This document shows, one piece after another, positions 17,558 through 26,573 of a stretch of DNA of 64,000 nucleotides. The position numbers and the translations under genes were made by a program. Below the pieces are notes generated by a model. It worked only from the letters and a program-made list of their open reading frames with translations. It was not told where the DNA came from and ran no database searches. The stretch comes from Candidimonas sp. SYP-B2681 (GTDB taxonomy: Bacteria > Pseudomonadota > Gammaproteobacteria > Burkholderiales > Burkholderiaceae_B). The stretch is from positions 124,001 to 188,000 of the forward strand of contig NZ_RYDV01000007.1 in assembly GCF_003971065.1 (NCBI RefSeq), read 5' to 3'. Position 1 is the first letter of the stretch; the number at the start of each line of letters is the position of its first letter.

Positions 17558-20500
17558 GTGTTTCGAATCTCTTCCGCATTCCTAAAGCTGCTCTGTACGA
17601 TAGCGATAGTCGTCTATTTTTTGTTGGCAGGGCTTTTTTTAGGTCTTCGATATTGGGTGTTGCCCAATATCGATGAATGGCGTCCTTATATAGCGCAGCA
17701 GCTGTCCAGTGCTCTGAAGACCAACATCACGCTGGGTAAAGTTACGGCCGACTGGAAAGGGCTCCATCCCCGCCTGGCCTTTATCGACGTCAGCATTACC
17801 GATAAGCGACAACGCAAGGTAATGAACCTGCCGCAGGTCAGAGCTGTATTGAGCTGGAGGAGCCTCTTTTCGCAGAGTCCGCAATTCGTCTCTCTTGAGG
17901 CAAGTGATATCGACATCAGCGTTCGGCGCGACCGTCGGCAGCGACTGTGGGTGGCTGGCCAGTCGTTCGATGTCGACTCACTCGAGCAGCAACAGACCGG
18001 TCAGCACGACGAGGTGTTGGCCTGGCTCGCGACGCAACGACAGATCGTCGTGCGCGACGCGACGATACACTGGATAGATGAAAAGCGAAGCACCACGCCA
18101 TTGATTCTGAATGCGGTGACGGTATCCCTGCAAAATAGCGGCATGAGTCACGCCTTTTCGTTAGTGGCCGCCCTTTCACCTGAATTGGGTCAGACACTAG
18201 ACGTGCGAGGAAATTTCCAACAGGCATCGGCGTCCGTGTCGCAGCCATTTTCCATCGAAAACGGTAACGGCCTTATTTACGCTCATGTCGCCCAGATGCG
18301 TCCTTTGGGCTGGAGTCGGTGGGTCGATCTCCCTCAACAACTGGAATCAGGCGAAGTCTCGGCAAAGTGGTGGTTAACGATAGGGAACGGACAAGCCGGT
18401 CAGTTGACTTCCGATGTCCGCGTCGAGCAAGGACGATGGGAACTGGGTGAAGAGGCTTACGTCCAGGCAGAGTATCTGCGCTTGTTTATGGCCGGACCCT
18501 GGGATGCCTTCAAAGACATTTTTATGCCTGAAACAGAACCGGCTTTTCCCCAGCAGGCAAAGGAGGGGACCTCGACATCTACGCCGACGGTCGAGTTTCA
18601 CCTTCAGGCACGCAAGCTCGACTTGGTCGACAGCGATATGTTCGAGCACCCCATCGACTTCAGCAGGATCGGCGGTCAGGGCACGATTCGTAAGTTGCCA
18701 GGTGCTACGCTCAGGGTCGAGGCTTCGCAATTGAATCTGGATAACGACGATATGAAGGCCACGCTCGCCGGCAGCTGGCAGCAGGGTGCGCCGGGCAGCA
18801 CTGGGCTTGTAGATATACGCGGGCGATTCAAGCGGGCGCTCATTACGGCAATAGACGACTATATGCCAAATTTGGTTAATCTCGATGCTCGAGAATGGAT
18901 GGCGACGGGACTGTTGGATGGTCAGCTCGAGGACGTCGACGTCACGCTGAACGGCGATCTTGAGCACTTTCCGTTTGCGCAGGATCCTTCCAAGGGGAAT
19001 TTCCGGGTCTCGGGCAGGTTCACCGGTGGGGTTATTGATTATCTTCCTGACGAGGGAAAGGTCAAAGGATGGCCGCGCCTGACGGAGATGCAGGGCAGGG
19101 TCGAACTACAGCGGGCGGATCTGCGCTTAGTCGCGGAACGGGCAGTCATGTGGCCCACCTCTGGTCTACCCATTCAATTAAAAGATGTCACTGCCCACAT
19201 CCCTAATATCGAGGACAACTCCGTCCTTAGTGTGGAAGGTCTGACCGCTGCGCAAGGCGAGGCATACCTGGCCCTGATGAAACACTCTCCTTTGGGTGGC
19301 ATGCTTGATGGCACGTTTAATGAAGCCACGGCGGACGGCCATTGGGAGGTACCGCTGGCTTTGACCATTCCTTTGCTGAATAGTCGCGATACCACGGTAA
19401 AAGGCGCCATTCGGTTTTCAGACAGTAGCTTGCGCCTATCGCCGGAAATGCCCTTGCTTACTAATGTCGCCGGAGTGCTCGATTTCACGGATACGGGAAT
19501 GAGCACTGCTGGATTGAAAGCGGTTTTCCTGGGCGGGCCAGTCTCGTTGGCCGGTGGCATAGGGGCAGGCCTCAAAGGTTTGCAACTGGAGGGCCGTGCA
19601 TCGGCACAAGCCTTGACGGAATATGTTGGCCTTGAAGGCATGAAGCGTTTGCAGGGTGTTGTGCCTTATAAGATGGTTTTGCAACGCAGCAAGGCCCGGA
19701 CGCTGTCGGTGACCTTGGACTCCAACCTTATTGGTTTAGGCTTGAAATTCCCAGCGCCGCTAGGCAAGTCGGCGAATGAAGCCATGCCGATGCATGCCGA
19801 GTGGCAGCGGCATTCCGACGGCAAGAACATGGCGTTAACGCTTGCCTTAGGTAAGGAAATGAATGCAACGCTTCTGCACAGCGAAAATCGCCGCGACCGG
19901 GCTTACTTTCATGCGGTGGCCGTTGGTGTAAATCAGAAGCCTGAGCTTCTGGCTGAAGGGATCAATCTGGATATCCGTTATCCGAACATCGACGTCGATA
20001 GCTGGGAGCAGGTAATTACCGAGTTTTCCACTTCGCTAACCAAAGCAACAGCTCGTCGGGAACGACCTTTATTGCCGGATATCCGACAGCTTCGCTTGCA
20101 ATCCCGAGAGGCTCGGGTGTACGGCCTTAGACTCGACCAGCTGACCTTTACGGCACGCCAGCCGCGCATTGAGCAGTGGCGAGTCGACGTGAGCTCGTCG
20201 CAAACCGCCGGAACGCTCTTCTGGCGCGAGGCCAAAGGCAAAGTTGCGGGCCGCATTGATGCCAATTTTGATCGCCTGGCGCTGGGGCGCGACAGAGTCC
20301 ATGGGACGTCAAGCGATGATGCAAAAGAAAACAGTCTTCGTATTGACGACGATCTGGATATTCCTGCGGTCAACTTGCGCGTCAAAAATTTTCGCTTATA
20401 CGGACGCGAAGTCGGCGAGCTTTCGGTGGTGGGTATCAACCAGGCGCGCGGTGAATTATGGAAGCTTGAGGAATTAAAGCTGGTAAGCCCCTCAGCCAGC

Positions 20501-21241
20501 CTTGCCGGCGCGGGAATGTGGCGCCTGGAGGGTAAAAACCGAGGGCTCACCCTGGACGCCGTCGCCCAAATCGGTGATTTAGGTGCCTATCTGGACCAGA
20601 TCGGCATGAGGGATATGATGAAGGGCGGCAAGGGCAGCGTCCGCGGCCAGTTCGAATGGCACAACATGCCGTGGGATTTCAGCAAATCCGACCTGAATGG
20701 AAAAGTGGAGTTCGACCTGGAAAAGGGTCGTTTCAGCAATTTGAATTCGCGTTCGTCGCGTCTGCTTGAATTGATCTCGCTGCAATCGATGCAAAGGCTT
20801 GCACGTCTGGATTTCAATCCCGCAGGGCTCACAAAAGAAGGTTTTCCCTACGACAAGTTTCGAGGCACGCTGAATCTGAATAGCGGCGTCATGAGCACCA
20901 GCGACTATCGCGTGGTGGGCCCGGTTGCGACCATTGTGATGGGAGGCGATGTGAATTTGATTAACGAAAAGTTGGATCTGCAGGCGGTCGTTGTGCCCAA
21001 TCTGGATGTTAGCGGAGCGGCTATTGCCGCCGGGATCGCGATTAATCCTATCGTGGGAGTGGGCGCGTTCCTTACGCAGTGGCTGTTACAAGGACCCCTG
21101 GCAAGGGCAATGACGGTTGAGTACCGCATTAATGGAAACTGGGACGACCCCAATATCAAGGAGGTTGCTGCTCCGCCTGCTTCTTCGGGCGACAGCGGCC
21201 GGGGTACGACCACAGGTAAACCGCCGCCGATCGCGCCTTGA
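17558..21241 (+). CDS. yhdP: YhdP, giant AsmA-like inter-membrane lipid transport protein
   Basis: This is a 1227-residue protein with a single N-terminal helix (about 9-32) anchoring it in the inner membrane, and a very long periplasmic beta-rich body of DUF3971/AsmA type. Recognisable family parts include FLGLRYWVLPNIDEWRPYI near the start, and the C-terminal module with the STSDYRVVGPVATIVMGGDV and PIVGVGAFLTQWLL segments. YhdP-family proteins bridge the envelope and carry phospholipids to the outer membrane. A GTG at 17558 is the start; no strong binding site is seen. Confidence 0.93.
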   Translation: MFRISSAFLKLLCTIAIVVYFLLAGLFLGLRYWVLPNIDEWRPYIAQQLSSALKTNITLGKVTADWKGLHPRLAFIDVSITDKRQRKVMNLPQVRAVLSWRSLFSQSPQFVSLEASDIDISVRRDRRQRLWVAGQSFDVDSLEQQQTGQHDEVLAWLATQRQIVVRDATIHWIDEKRSTTPLILNAVTVSLQNSGMSHAFSLVAALSPELGQTLDVRGNFQQASASVSQPFSIENGNGLIYAHVAQMRPLGWSRWVDLPQQLESGEVSAKWWLTIGNGQAGQLTSDVRVEQGRWELGEEAYVQAEYLRLFMAGPWDAFKDIFMPETEPAFPQQAKEGTSTSTPTVEFHLQARKLDLVDSDMFEHPIDFSRIGGQGTIRKLPGATLRVEASQLNLDNDDMKATLAGSWQQGAPGSTGLVDIRGRFKRALITAIDDYMPNLVNLDAREWMATGLLDGQLEDVDVTLNGDLEHFPFAQDPSKGNFRVSGRFTGGVIDYLPDEGKVKGWPRLTEMQGRVELQRADLRLVAERAVMWPTSGLPIQLKDVTAHIPNIEDNSVLSVEGLTAAQGEAYLALMKHSPLGGMLDGTFNEATADGHWEVPLALTIPLLNSRDTTVKGAIRFSDSSLRLSPEMPLLTNVAGVLDFTDTGMSTAGLKAVFLGGPVSLAGGIGAGLKGLQLEGRASAQALTEYVGLEGMKRLQGVVPYKMVLQRSKARTLSVTLDSNLIGLGLKFPAPLGKSANEAMPMHAEWQRHSDGKNMALTLALGKEMNATLLHSENRRDRAYFHAVAVGVNQKPELLAEGINLDIRYPNIDVDSWEQVITEFSTSLTKATARRERPLLPDIRQLRLQSREARVYGLRLDQLTFTARQPRIEQWRVDVSSSQTAGTLFWREAKGKVAGRIDANFDRLALGRDRVHGTSSDDAKENSLRIDDDLDIPAVNLRVKNFRLYGREVGELSVVGINQARGELWKLEELKLVSPSASLAGAGMWRLEGKNRGLTLDAVAQIGDLGAYLDQIGMRDMMKGGKGSVRGQFEWHNMPWDFSKSDLNGKVEFDLEKGRFSNLNSRSSRLLELISLQSMQRLARLDFNPAGLTKEGFPYDKFRGTLNLNSGVMSTSDYRVVGPVATIVMGGDVNLINEKLDLQAVVVPNLDVSGAAIAAGIAINPIVGVGAFLTQWLLQGPLARAMTVEYRINGNWDDPNIKEVAAPPASSGDSGRGTTTGKPPPIAP

Positions 21242-21293
21242 GGCTGGTGTCAAGATACGATGGCAACGAATCCCTGCAAGTAGGGTGGCGAGC

Positions 21294-21338
21294 GAAAAAA
21301 AACCCTGCGAAGGCGGCATGCAGCCAGCTTCGCAGGGT
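21294..21338 (-). terminator. Intrinsic terminator of the trxA-rho-gdhA strand
   Basis: CCCTGCGAAG at 21303-21312 pairs with CTTCGCAGGG at 21328-21337. On the minus strand the stem is followed by a run of eight or more T (plus-strand A-run 21295-21302). It ends gdhA transcription and lies 50 bases after the convergent yhdP stop. Confidence 0.88.
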
Positions 21339-21361
21339 ATCGGGCGTGTGTAACCAGATAC

Positions 21362-22702
21362 TTAGTAGACGCCCTGGTTCAGCATGGCATCGGCAACTTT
21401 AGCGAAACCGGCAATGTTGGCACCATTTACATAGTTCACTGATTTACCTTCAGTGCCATGTCGTACGCAGTTTTCGTGAATGTCGCGCATGATAGCGTGC
21501 AGCTTTGTATCTACCTGGTCACGAGTCCAGTGGAAGCGCTGTGAGTTCTGGGCCATTTCAAGTCCCGATACGGCAACGCCGCCGGCATTGCTCGCTTTAC
21601 CGGGCGCGTACAAGATATTGGCGCCAATGAAGGCATCAACCGCCTTCAAGCTAGTAGGCATGTTTGCGCCTTCGGCAACGCAGCGCACACCATTTTTAAT
21701 CAGTGTTTGTGCGTCTTCAAGTTCAAGCTCGTTCTGGGTCGCGCAGGGAAGTGCGACGTCGACCGGTACGTGCCATGGACGCTTTCCGGCCTCGTAGACC
21801 AGATTAAACTGCTTGGCGTAATCTTCGACCCGGCCGCGTTGTTGCGTTTTCAGGTCAATAAGTGCCGCGAGTTTCTCCGGAGTGAAACCGGCTTTATCGA
21901 TGACTGCGCCATGCGAGTCGCTGACCGTGACAACCTTGGCGCCCAATTGCATGCATTTTTCGATGGCGTATTGGGCGACGTTGCCTGAGCCCGATACCGA
22001 CACCGTCAGACCTTCAATGGACTGGTTCGCGTGCTTGAGCATTTCTTCAGCAAAATAGACGGCGCCATAGCCGGTCGCTTCAGGACGGATGAGACTGCCG
22101 CCAAAGGTAAGGCCCTTGCCGGTGAATACACTTGCGGCCGAATTGGACAGCTTTTTCATCATGCCGTTCATGTAACCGACTTCGCGAGCGCCAACGCCGA
22201 TATCGCCGGCAGGTACATCGGTGTCGGGTCCCAGGTGGCGATAAAGCTCTACGATAAGCGCCTGGCAAAATCTCATGACTTCGCCGTCGGACTTGCCTTT
22301 AGGATCGAAGTCGGAGCCGCCTTTACCGCCGCCCATAGGCAGCGTTGTCAGTGCATTTTTAAACGTTTGCTCGAAAGCCAGGAACTTCAGGATGGACAAG
22401 TTCACCGAGGGGTGAAAACGCATGCCGCCCTTGAAGGGTCCGATGCTTGAGCTGTGTTGTATCCGATAACCGCGGTTGGTTTGGACTTGCCCTCGATCGT
22501 CGACCCACGAAATTCGAAACTGGATGATACGTTCCGGTTCGACGATGCGCTGGAGCAGACCATGCTGTGCATAGCGCGGATTCTTTTCAATGAACGGCCA
22601 CAGGCTGTTCATGACTTCTTTGACTGCCTGCATGAATTCCGGTTGATGCGGATCGCGGGCACTTAAATGGGCAATAAACTGTTCAAGTGTAGGTAGCTTC
22701 AT
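21362..22702 (-). CDS. gdhA: NADP-type glutamate dehydrogenase
   Basis: This is hexameric glutamate dehydrogenase, assimilating ammonia into 2-oxoglutarate. The 446 residues match the short bacterial NADP-dependent class. The catalytic segment PMGGGKGGSDFDPKGKSD holds the active-site lysine, and GSGNVAQYA is the dinucleotide-binding loop. Its ATG lies only three bases after the rho stop on the same strand (TAACAAATG). No clear ribosome binding site is visible, so translation is probably coupled to rho. Confidence 0.95.
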   Translation of the reverse strand: MKLPTLEQFIAHLSARDPHQPEFMQAVKEVMNSLWPFIEKNPRYAQHGLLQRIVEPERIIQFRISWVDDRGQVQTNRGYRIQHSSSIGPFKGGMRFHPSVNLSILKFLAFEQTFKNALTTLPMGGGKGGSDFDPKGKSDGEVMRFCQALIVELYRHLGPDTDVPAGDIGVGAREVGYMNGMMKKLSNSAASVFTGKGLTFGGSLIRPEATGYGAVYFAEEMLKHANQSIEGLTVSVSGSGNVAQYAIEKCMQLGAKVVTVSDSHGAVIDKAGFTPEKLAALIDLKTQQRGRVEDYAKQFNLVYEAGKRPWHVPVDVALPCATQNELELEDAQTLIKNGVRCVAEGANMPTSLKAVDAFIGANILYAPGKASNAGGVAVSGLEMAQNSQRFHWTRDQVDTKLHAIMRDIHENCVRHGTEGKSVNYVNGANIAGFAKVADAMLNQGVY

Positions 22703-22705
22703 TTG

Positions 22706-23962
22706 TTATTTTTTCATCATGTCGAAAAATTCGGAATTTGTTTTGGTGGCGCGAATCTTGTCCAAAATAAACTCCATCGCTTCGATTTCGTCCATGTCAT
22801 GTATAAATTTGCGGAGCACCCAAATTTTTTGCAAGAGCTCAGGTTTGATGAGCAATTCTTCGCGGCGCGTGCCTGATTTGTTCAGATTGATGGCGGGATA
22901 TACGCGCTTCTCGGCCAGACGGCGTTCCAGGTGAACTTCCGAATTGCCTGTGCCCTTGAACTCTTCGTAAATCACTTCGTCCATTCGGCTGCCTGTTTCT
23001 ACCAGAGCCGTACCAATAATGGTCAGCGATCCGCCTTCTTCGACGTTACGCGCCGCACCGAAAAATCGTTTCGGACGTTGTAGCGCATTGGCATCTACAC
23101 CGCCGGTCAAGACTTTGCCTGATGCCGGGACCACCGTGTTGTAGGCGCGGGCCAGGCGTGTAATCGAATCAAGCAAAATGACAACGTCTTTCTTGAGCTC
23201 GACCAGGCGCTTCGCTTTCTCGATGACCATTTCGGCCACTTGCACGTGACGTGTAGCGGGTTCGTCGAACGTCGAGGCAACCACCTCGCCGCGGACCGTC
23301 CGCTGCATTTCGGTCACTTCTTCGGGGCGCTCGTCTACCAACAGAACGATCATGACGGCGTCGGGGTAATTCGCGCTAATGGCATGAGCGATATGCTGCA
23401 TGATTACCGTCTTGCCTGATTTCGGACTGGCGACGATCAGAGCTCGCTGGCCTTTGCCGACAGGGGCGAAGATGTCCATGATCCGACCGGTGATGTTCTC
23501 TTCGCTTTTAATATCGCGCTCGAGGATCATGACTTCGTCCGGGTGCAGCGGCGTAAGGTTTTCAAACATGATGCGATGTTTGATCGCTTCGGGCTGCATT
23601 CCATTGACCTTGTCGACTTTGACAAGAGCGAAATAGCGTTCACCATCTTTGGGAGTACGAACCTCGCCCTCGATGGAATCACCGGTATGTAAATTAAAGC
23701 GCCGGATTTGTGACGGAGAAATGTAGATGTCGTCAGTGCTGGCCAGATAGGAAGTTTCAGGCGAGCGCAAGAAACCAAAACCGTCGGGCAATACTTCCAG
23801 GACGCCGTCGCCAAAAATTTGTTCGCCTTGTTTGGCATGCCGTTTCATGATGGCAAACATGAGCTCTTGCTTACGCAGGCGGCTGGCGTTGTCAATATCA
23901 AGTGCGGCGGCCATTTCGAGAAGTTTCGAAACGTGCTGTGCTTTTAATTCGGTGAGGTGCAT
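22706..23962 (-). CDS. rho: Transcription termination factor Rho
   Basis: This is the hexameric RNA helicase that ends many transcripts. The 418-residue protein has the N-terminal helical domain starting [14 protein letters not shown], the cold-shock-like RNA-binding fold with GFGFLRSP, the P-loop SPKSGKT, the [11 protein letters not shown]-loop region and [11 protein letters not shown]. Length and order are canonical. It follows trxA by 69 bases on the same strand and directly precedes gdhA, so regulation of gdhA may be linked to rho expression. Confidence 0.97.
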   Translation of the reverse strand: MHLTELKAQHVSKLLEMAAALDIDNASRLRKQELMFAIMKRHAKQGEQIFGDGVLEVLPDGFGFLRSPETSYLASTDDIYISPSQIRRFNLHTGDSIEGEVRTPKDGERYFALVKVDKVNGMQPEAIKHRIMFENLTPLHPDEVMILERDIKSEENITGRIMDIFAPVGKGQRALIVASPKSGKTVIMQHIAHAISANYPDAVMIVLLVDERPEEVTEMQRTVRGEVVASTFDEPATRHVQVAEMVIEKAKRLVELKKDVVILLDSITRLARAYNTVVPASGKVLTGGVDANALQRPKRFFGAARNVEEGGSLTIIGTALVETGSRMDEVIYEEFKGTGNSEVHLERRLAEKRVYPAINLNKSGTRREELLIKPELLQKIWVLRKFIHDMDEIEAMEFILDKIRATKTNSEFFDMMKK

Positions 23963-24031
23963 GTGAGAGAGGGGGAGGGTATTTGCAAAGTGGTGGCGAG
24001 CCTAGAATGGGCTCGCGCGAAAACTACCGAT

Positions 24032-24358
24032 TTACAGTGATTCGTCTAAAAACGTGTTTAGTTGCGACTTGGACAGTGCGCCCACTTTCGTGGCGGTTGC
24101 CTTGCCATCTTTGAACAACATCAGGGTGGGGATACCGCGAATGCCGAACTTGGCGGCTGTTTCGGGGTTTTCGTCGACGTTGACCTTGGCTATGATAACA
24201 CGGCCCTCGTACTGGCTGGCGGCCTCGTCGAGGAATGGTGCAATCATCTTGCAAGGGCCGCACCAGGCTGCCCAATAGTCGACCAGAACCGGAACGTCTG
24301 AATTGATGACGTCGGCCTCGAACGAGGCGTCGCTCACGTGTTTGATAGATTCGCTCAT
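24032..24358 (-). CDS. trxA: Thioredoxin 1
   Basis: This is a 108-residue thioredoxin with the active site W-C-G-P-C (Cys33, Cys36) and the cis-proline motif [11 protein letters not shown]. It is a cytoplasmic disulfide reductase serving ribonucleotide reductase and other partners. The trxA-rho order is widespread in proteobacteria. It is divergent from parE across a 235-base gap holding the promoters of both genes; no specific operator stands out there. Confidence 0.97.
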   Translation of the reverse strand: MSESIKHVSDASFEADVINSDVPVLVDYWAAWCGPCKMIAPFLDEAASQYEGRVIIAKVNVDENPETAAKFGIRGIPTLMLFKDGKATATKVGALSKSQLNTFLDESL

Positions 24359-24593
24359 GATAGAAAGAAAAAGAGGATGATTAAGATCTGGAAAATTCGA
24401 TGAGAAGGTTCGGCAGCAAGACCATGTATTCTAGTAAGTGCCGGGGGGCTTACAGCCCATTTTTTACAAGCATACCACCGACCGCCCCAACGCGCACATC
24501 GGGGTTTTCATTTGCGTGCCACAGCCGTATGAACCCCGCTAACGTGCATACTCCGTAAAATACAGCTTTCCTCACAGAAAATTTGAGAATAAA

Positions 24594-26555
24594 TTGGCTA
24601 CACCACGCTACGACGAAGCATCTATCCGAGTACTGAAGGGCTTGGAACCTGTAAGGCAAAGGCCGGGCATGTATACCCGGACCGACAACCCGCTTCATAT
24701 CCTTCAAGAAGTTATCGATAACGCCGCAGATGAAGCCTTGGCCGGCTTCGTGCAAGAGATAAAAGTCACCATGCATACCGATGGCAGCGTGTCCATCGAG
24801 GATGATGGCCGCGGCATTCCCACCGGGATGCATCCTGAAGAGCTTGCTCCGGTGGTTGAGCTTGTATTTACCCGGCTGCATGCGGGGGGCAAGTTCGATA
24901 AAAAAGACGGCGGCGCCTACGCGTTCTCAGGTGGTCTGCATGGTGTAGGGGTATCCGTTACCAACGCTCTGTCAACGCGACTCGAGGTTCGAATCTGGCG
25001 GGATAGCAAAACCCATGAACTTGTGTTCGCTGGTGGCGAAGTGGTCGAGCCCTTGCACGAGCTCGAGCCTGTCGCTCGCAGAAAGACCGGCACGCGGGTT
25101 CGCGTGTGGCCTGATCCCAAGTACTTTGATTCACCGGCGATACCGATGGCCGAGCTGGTACATGCGCTGCGCAGTAAGGCGGTGTTGTTGAATGGCGTGA
25201 AAGTCACGCTTCTCATCGAGAAAACCGGCGATATCCGCGAGTGGCAATACCACGATGGTGTGCGCGGCTATCTGGAAGAGGCATTGGGCGATTCAGAAAA
25301 AATTATTCCGGTCTTTGAAGGCAAGCAATACGCGGCCGACGATGACGAGGCGTTTGCGCCGGGCGAGGGTGCGCAATGGGTCGTCATCTGGACGGTCGAT
25401 GGTCCGGTGGTACGCGAGTCTTACGTGAACCTGATCTCCACGACTGCGGGGGGGACTCACGAGGCTGGGCTGCGCGATGGGTTATTCAACGCTGTCAAGT
25501 CATTCGCTGAACTCCATAGTCTGGTACCGAAGGGCGTCAAGCTCTTGCCTGAAGACGTTTTCGCACGAGCCAGCTTTGTGCTTTCAGCCAAGGTGCTGGA
25601 CCCACAGTTCCAGGGCCAGATCAAGGAACGTCTGAATAGCCGCGATGCGGTGCGGCTAGTTAGCGGTTTTTCCAAAAATGCGCTCGACCTATGGTTGCAT
25701 GCCAATGTCGAGTACGGGAAGAAACTGGCCGAAAGTGCCATACGCCAAGCACAAGCGCGGGCGCGTTCATCGCAAAAGGTGGAGAAGCGCAAAAGCTCGG
25801 GTGTCGCGGTATTGCCAGGTAAGCTTACCGATTGCGAGTCCAGCGATACGTCCCGCACGGAAGTGTTCCTGGTTGAAGGGGATTCCGCCGGCGGTTCGGC
25901 CAAGATGGGCCGCGACAAGGGTTTTCAGGCGGTCCTGCCTCTACGCGGAAAGGTGTTGAACTCCTGGGAAGTGGATCGTGACCGTTTGTTTGCCAACAAT
26001 GAAATTCACGACATCGCGGTCGCCATCGGAGTCGATCCTCATGGCCCTGACGATGCTGCCGATCTATCCGGGCTGCGCTATGGACGAGTCTGCATTCTCT
26101 CTGATGCTGACGTCGACGGATCGCATATTCAAGTCTTGTTGCTGACTCTCTTCTTCAGACATTTTCCCCGGCTGGTGGAGGCGGGCCATATATATGTGGC
26201 TCGTCCGCCGCTGTTTCGAGTCGATGTTCCAGCGGCTGGGAAGCGGCCCGCAAGGAAGGTTTACTGCCTGGATCAGGGCGAGCTTGAAGCGGTACAGGAC
26301 AAGTTGCGCAAAGAAGGCGTGCGTGAGGCGTCTTGGGCGATCAGCCGCTTTAAGGGCTTGGGCGAAATGAGTGCCGAGCAACTGTGGGATACGACCATGA
26401 ATCCCGATACCCGACGCCTGATGCCGATCGGCTATGGCGAGTTCGGCATGGCAGCAACGACGCAGATGTTCGACATGCTAATGGGCAAGGGCGAATCGGC
26501 GCAACGGCGAATCTGGCTCGAAGAAAAAGGCAATCTGGCCGAGGTCGACGTTTAA
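24594..26555 (+). CDS. parE: DNA topoisomerase IV subunit B
   Basis: This is the ATPase subunit of topoisomerase IV, which unlinks daughter chromosomes. The 653 residues begin at a TTG (24594) behind GAGAATAAA, with the GHKL ATP site (VIDNAADEALAGF, EDDGRGIP, SGGLHGVG). The C-terminal Toprim region carries EGDSAGGSAKMGRDK and the metal site DADVDGSHI. The length and PRYDEASIRVLKGLEPVR start are ParE-like rather than GyrB-like. parC follows after 18 bases. Confidence 0.95.
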   Translation: MATPRYDEASIRVLKGLEPVRQRPGMYTRTDNPLHILQEVIDNAADEALAGFVQEIKVTMHTDGSVSIEDDGRGIPTGMHPEELAPVVELVFTRLHAGGKFDKKDGGAYAFSGGLHGVGVSVTNALSTRLEVRIWRDSKTHELVFAGGEVVEPLHELEPVARRKTGTRVRVWPDPKYFDSPAIPMAELVHALRSKAVLLNGVKVTLLIEKTGDIREWQYHDGVRGYLEEALGDSEKIIPVFEGKQYAADDDEAFAPGEGAQWVVIWTVDGPVVRESYVNLISTTAGGTHEAGLRDGLFNAVKSFAELHSLVPKGVKLLPEDVFARASFVLSAKVLDPQFQGQIKERLNSRDAVRLVSGFSKNALDLWLHANVEYGKKLAESAIRQAQARARSSQKVEKRKSSGVAVLPGKLTDCESSDTSRTEVFLVEGDSAGGSAKMGRDKGFQAVLPLRGKVLNSWEVDRDRLFANNEIHDIAVAIGVDPHGPDDAADLSGLRYGRVCILSDADVDGSHIQVLLLTLFFRHFPRLVEAGHIYVARPPLFRVDVPAAGKRPARKVYCLDQGELEAVQDKLRKEGVREASWAISRFKGLGEMSAEQLWDTTMNPDTRRLMPIGYGEFGMAATTQMFDMLMGKGESAQRRIWLEEKGNLAEVDV

Positions 26556-26573
26556 ACTCACACAGAGATAACA

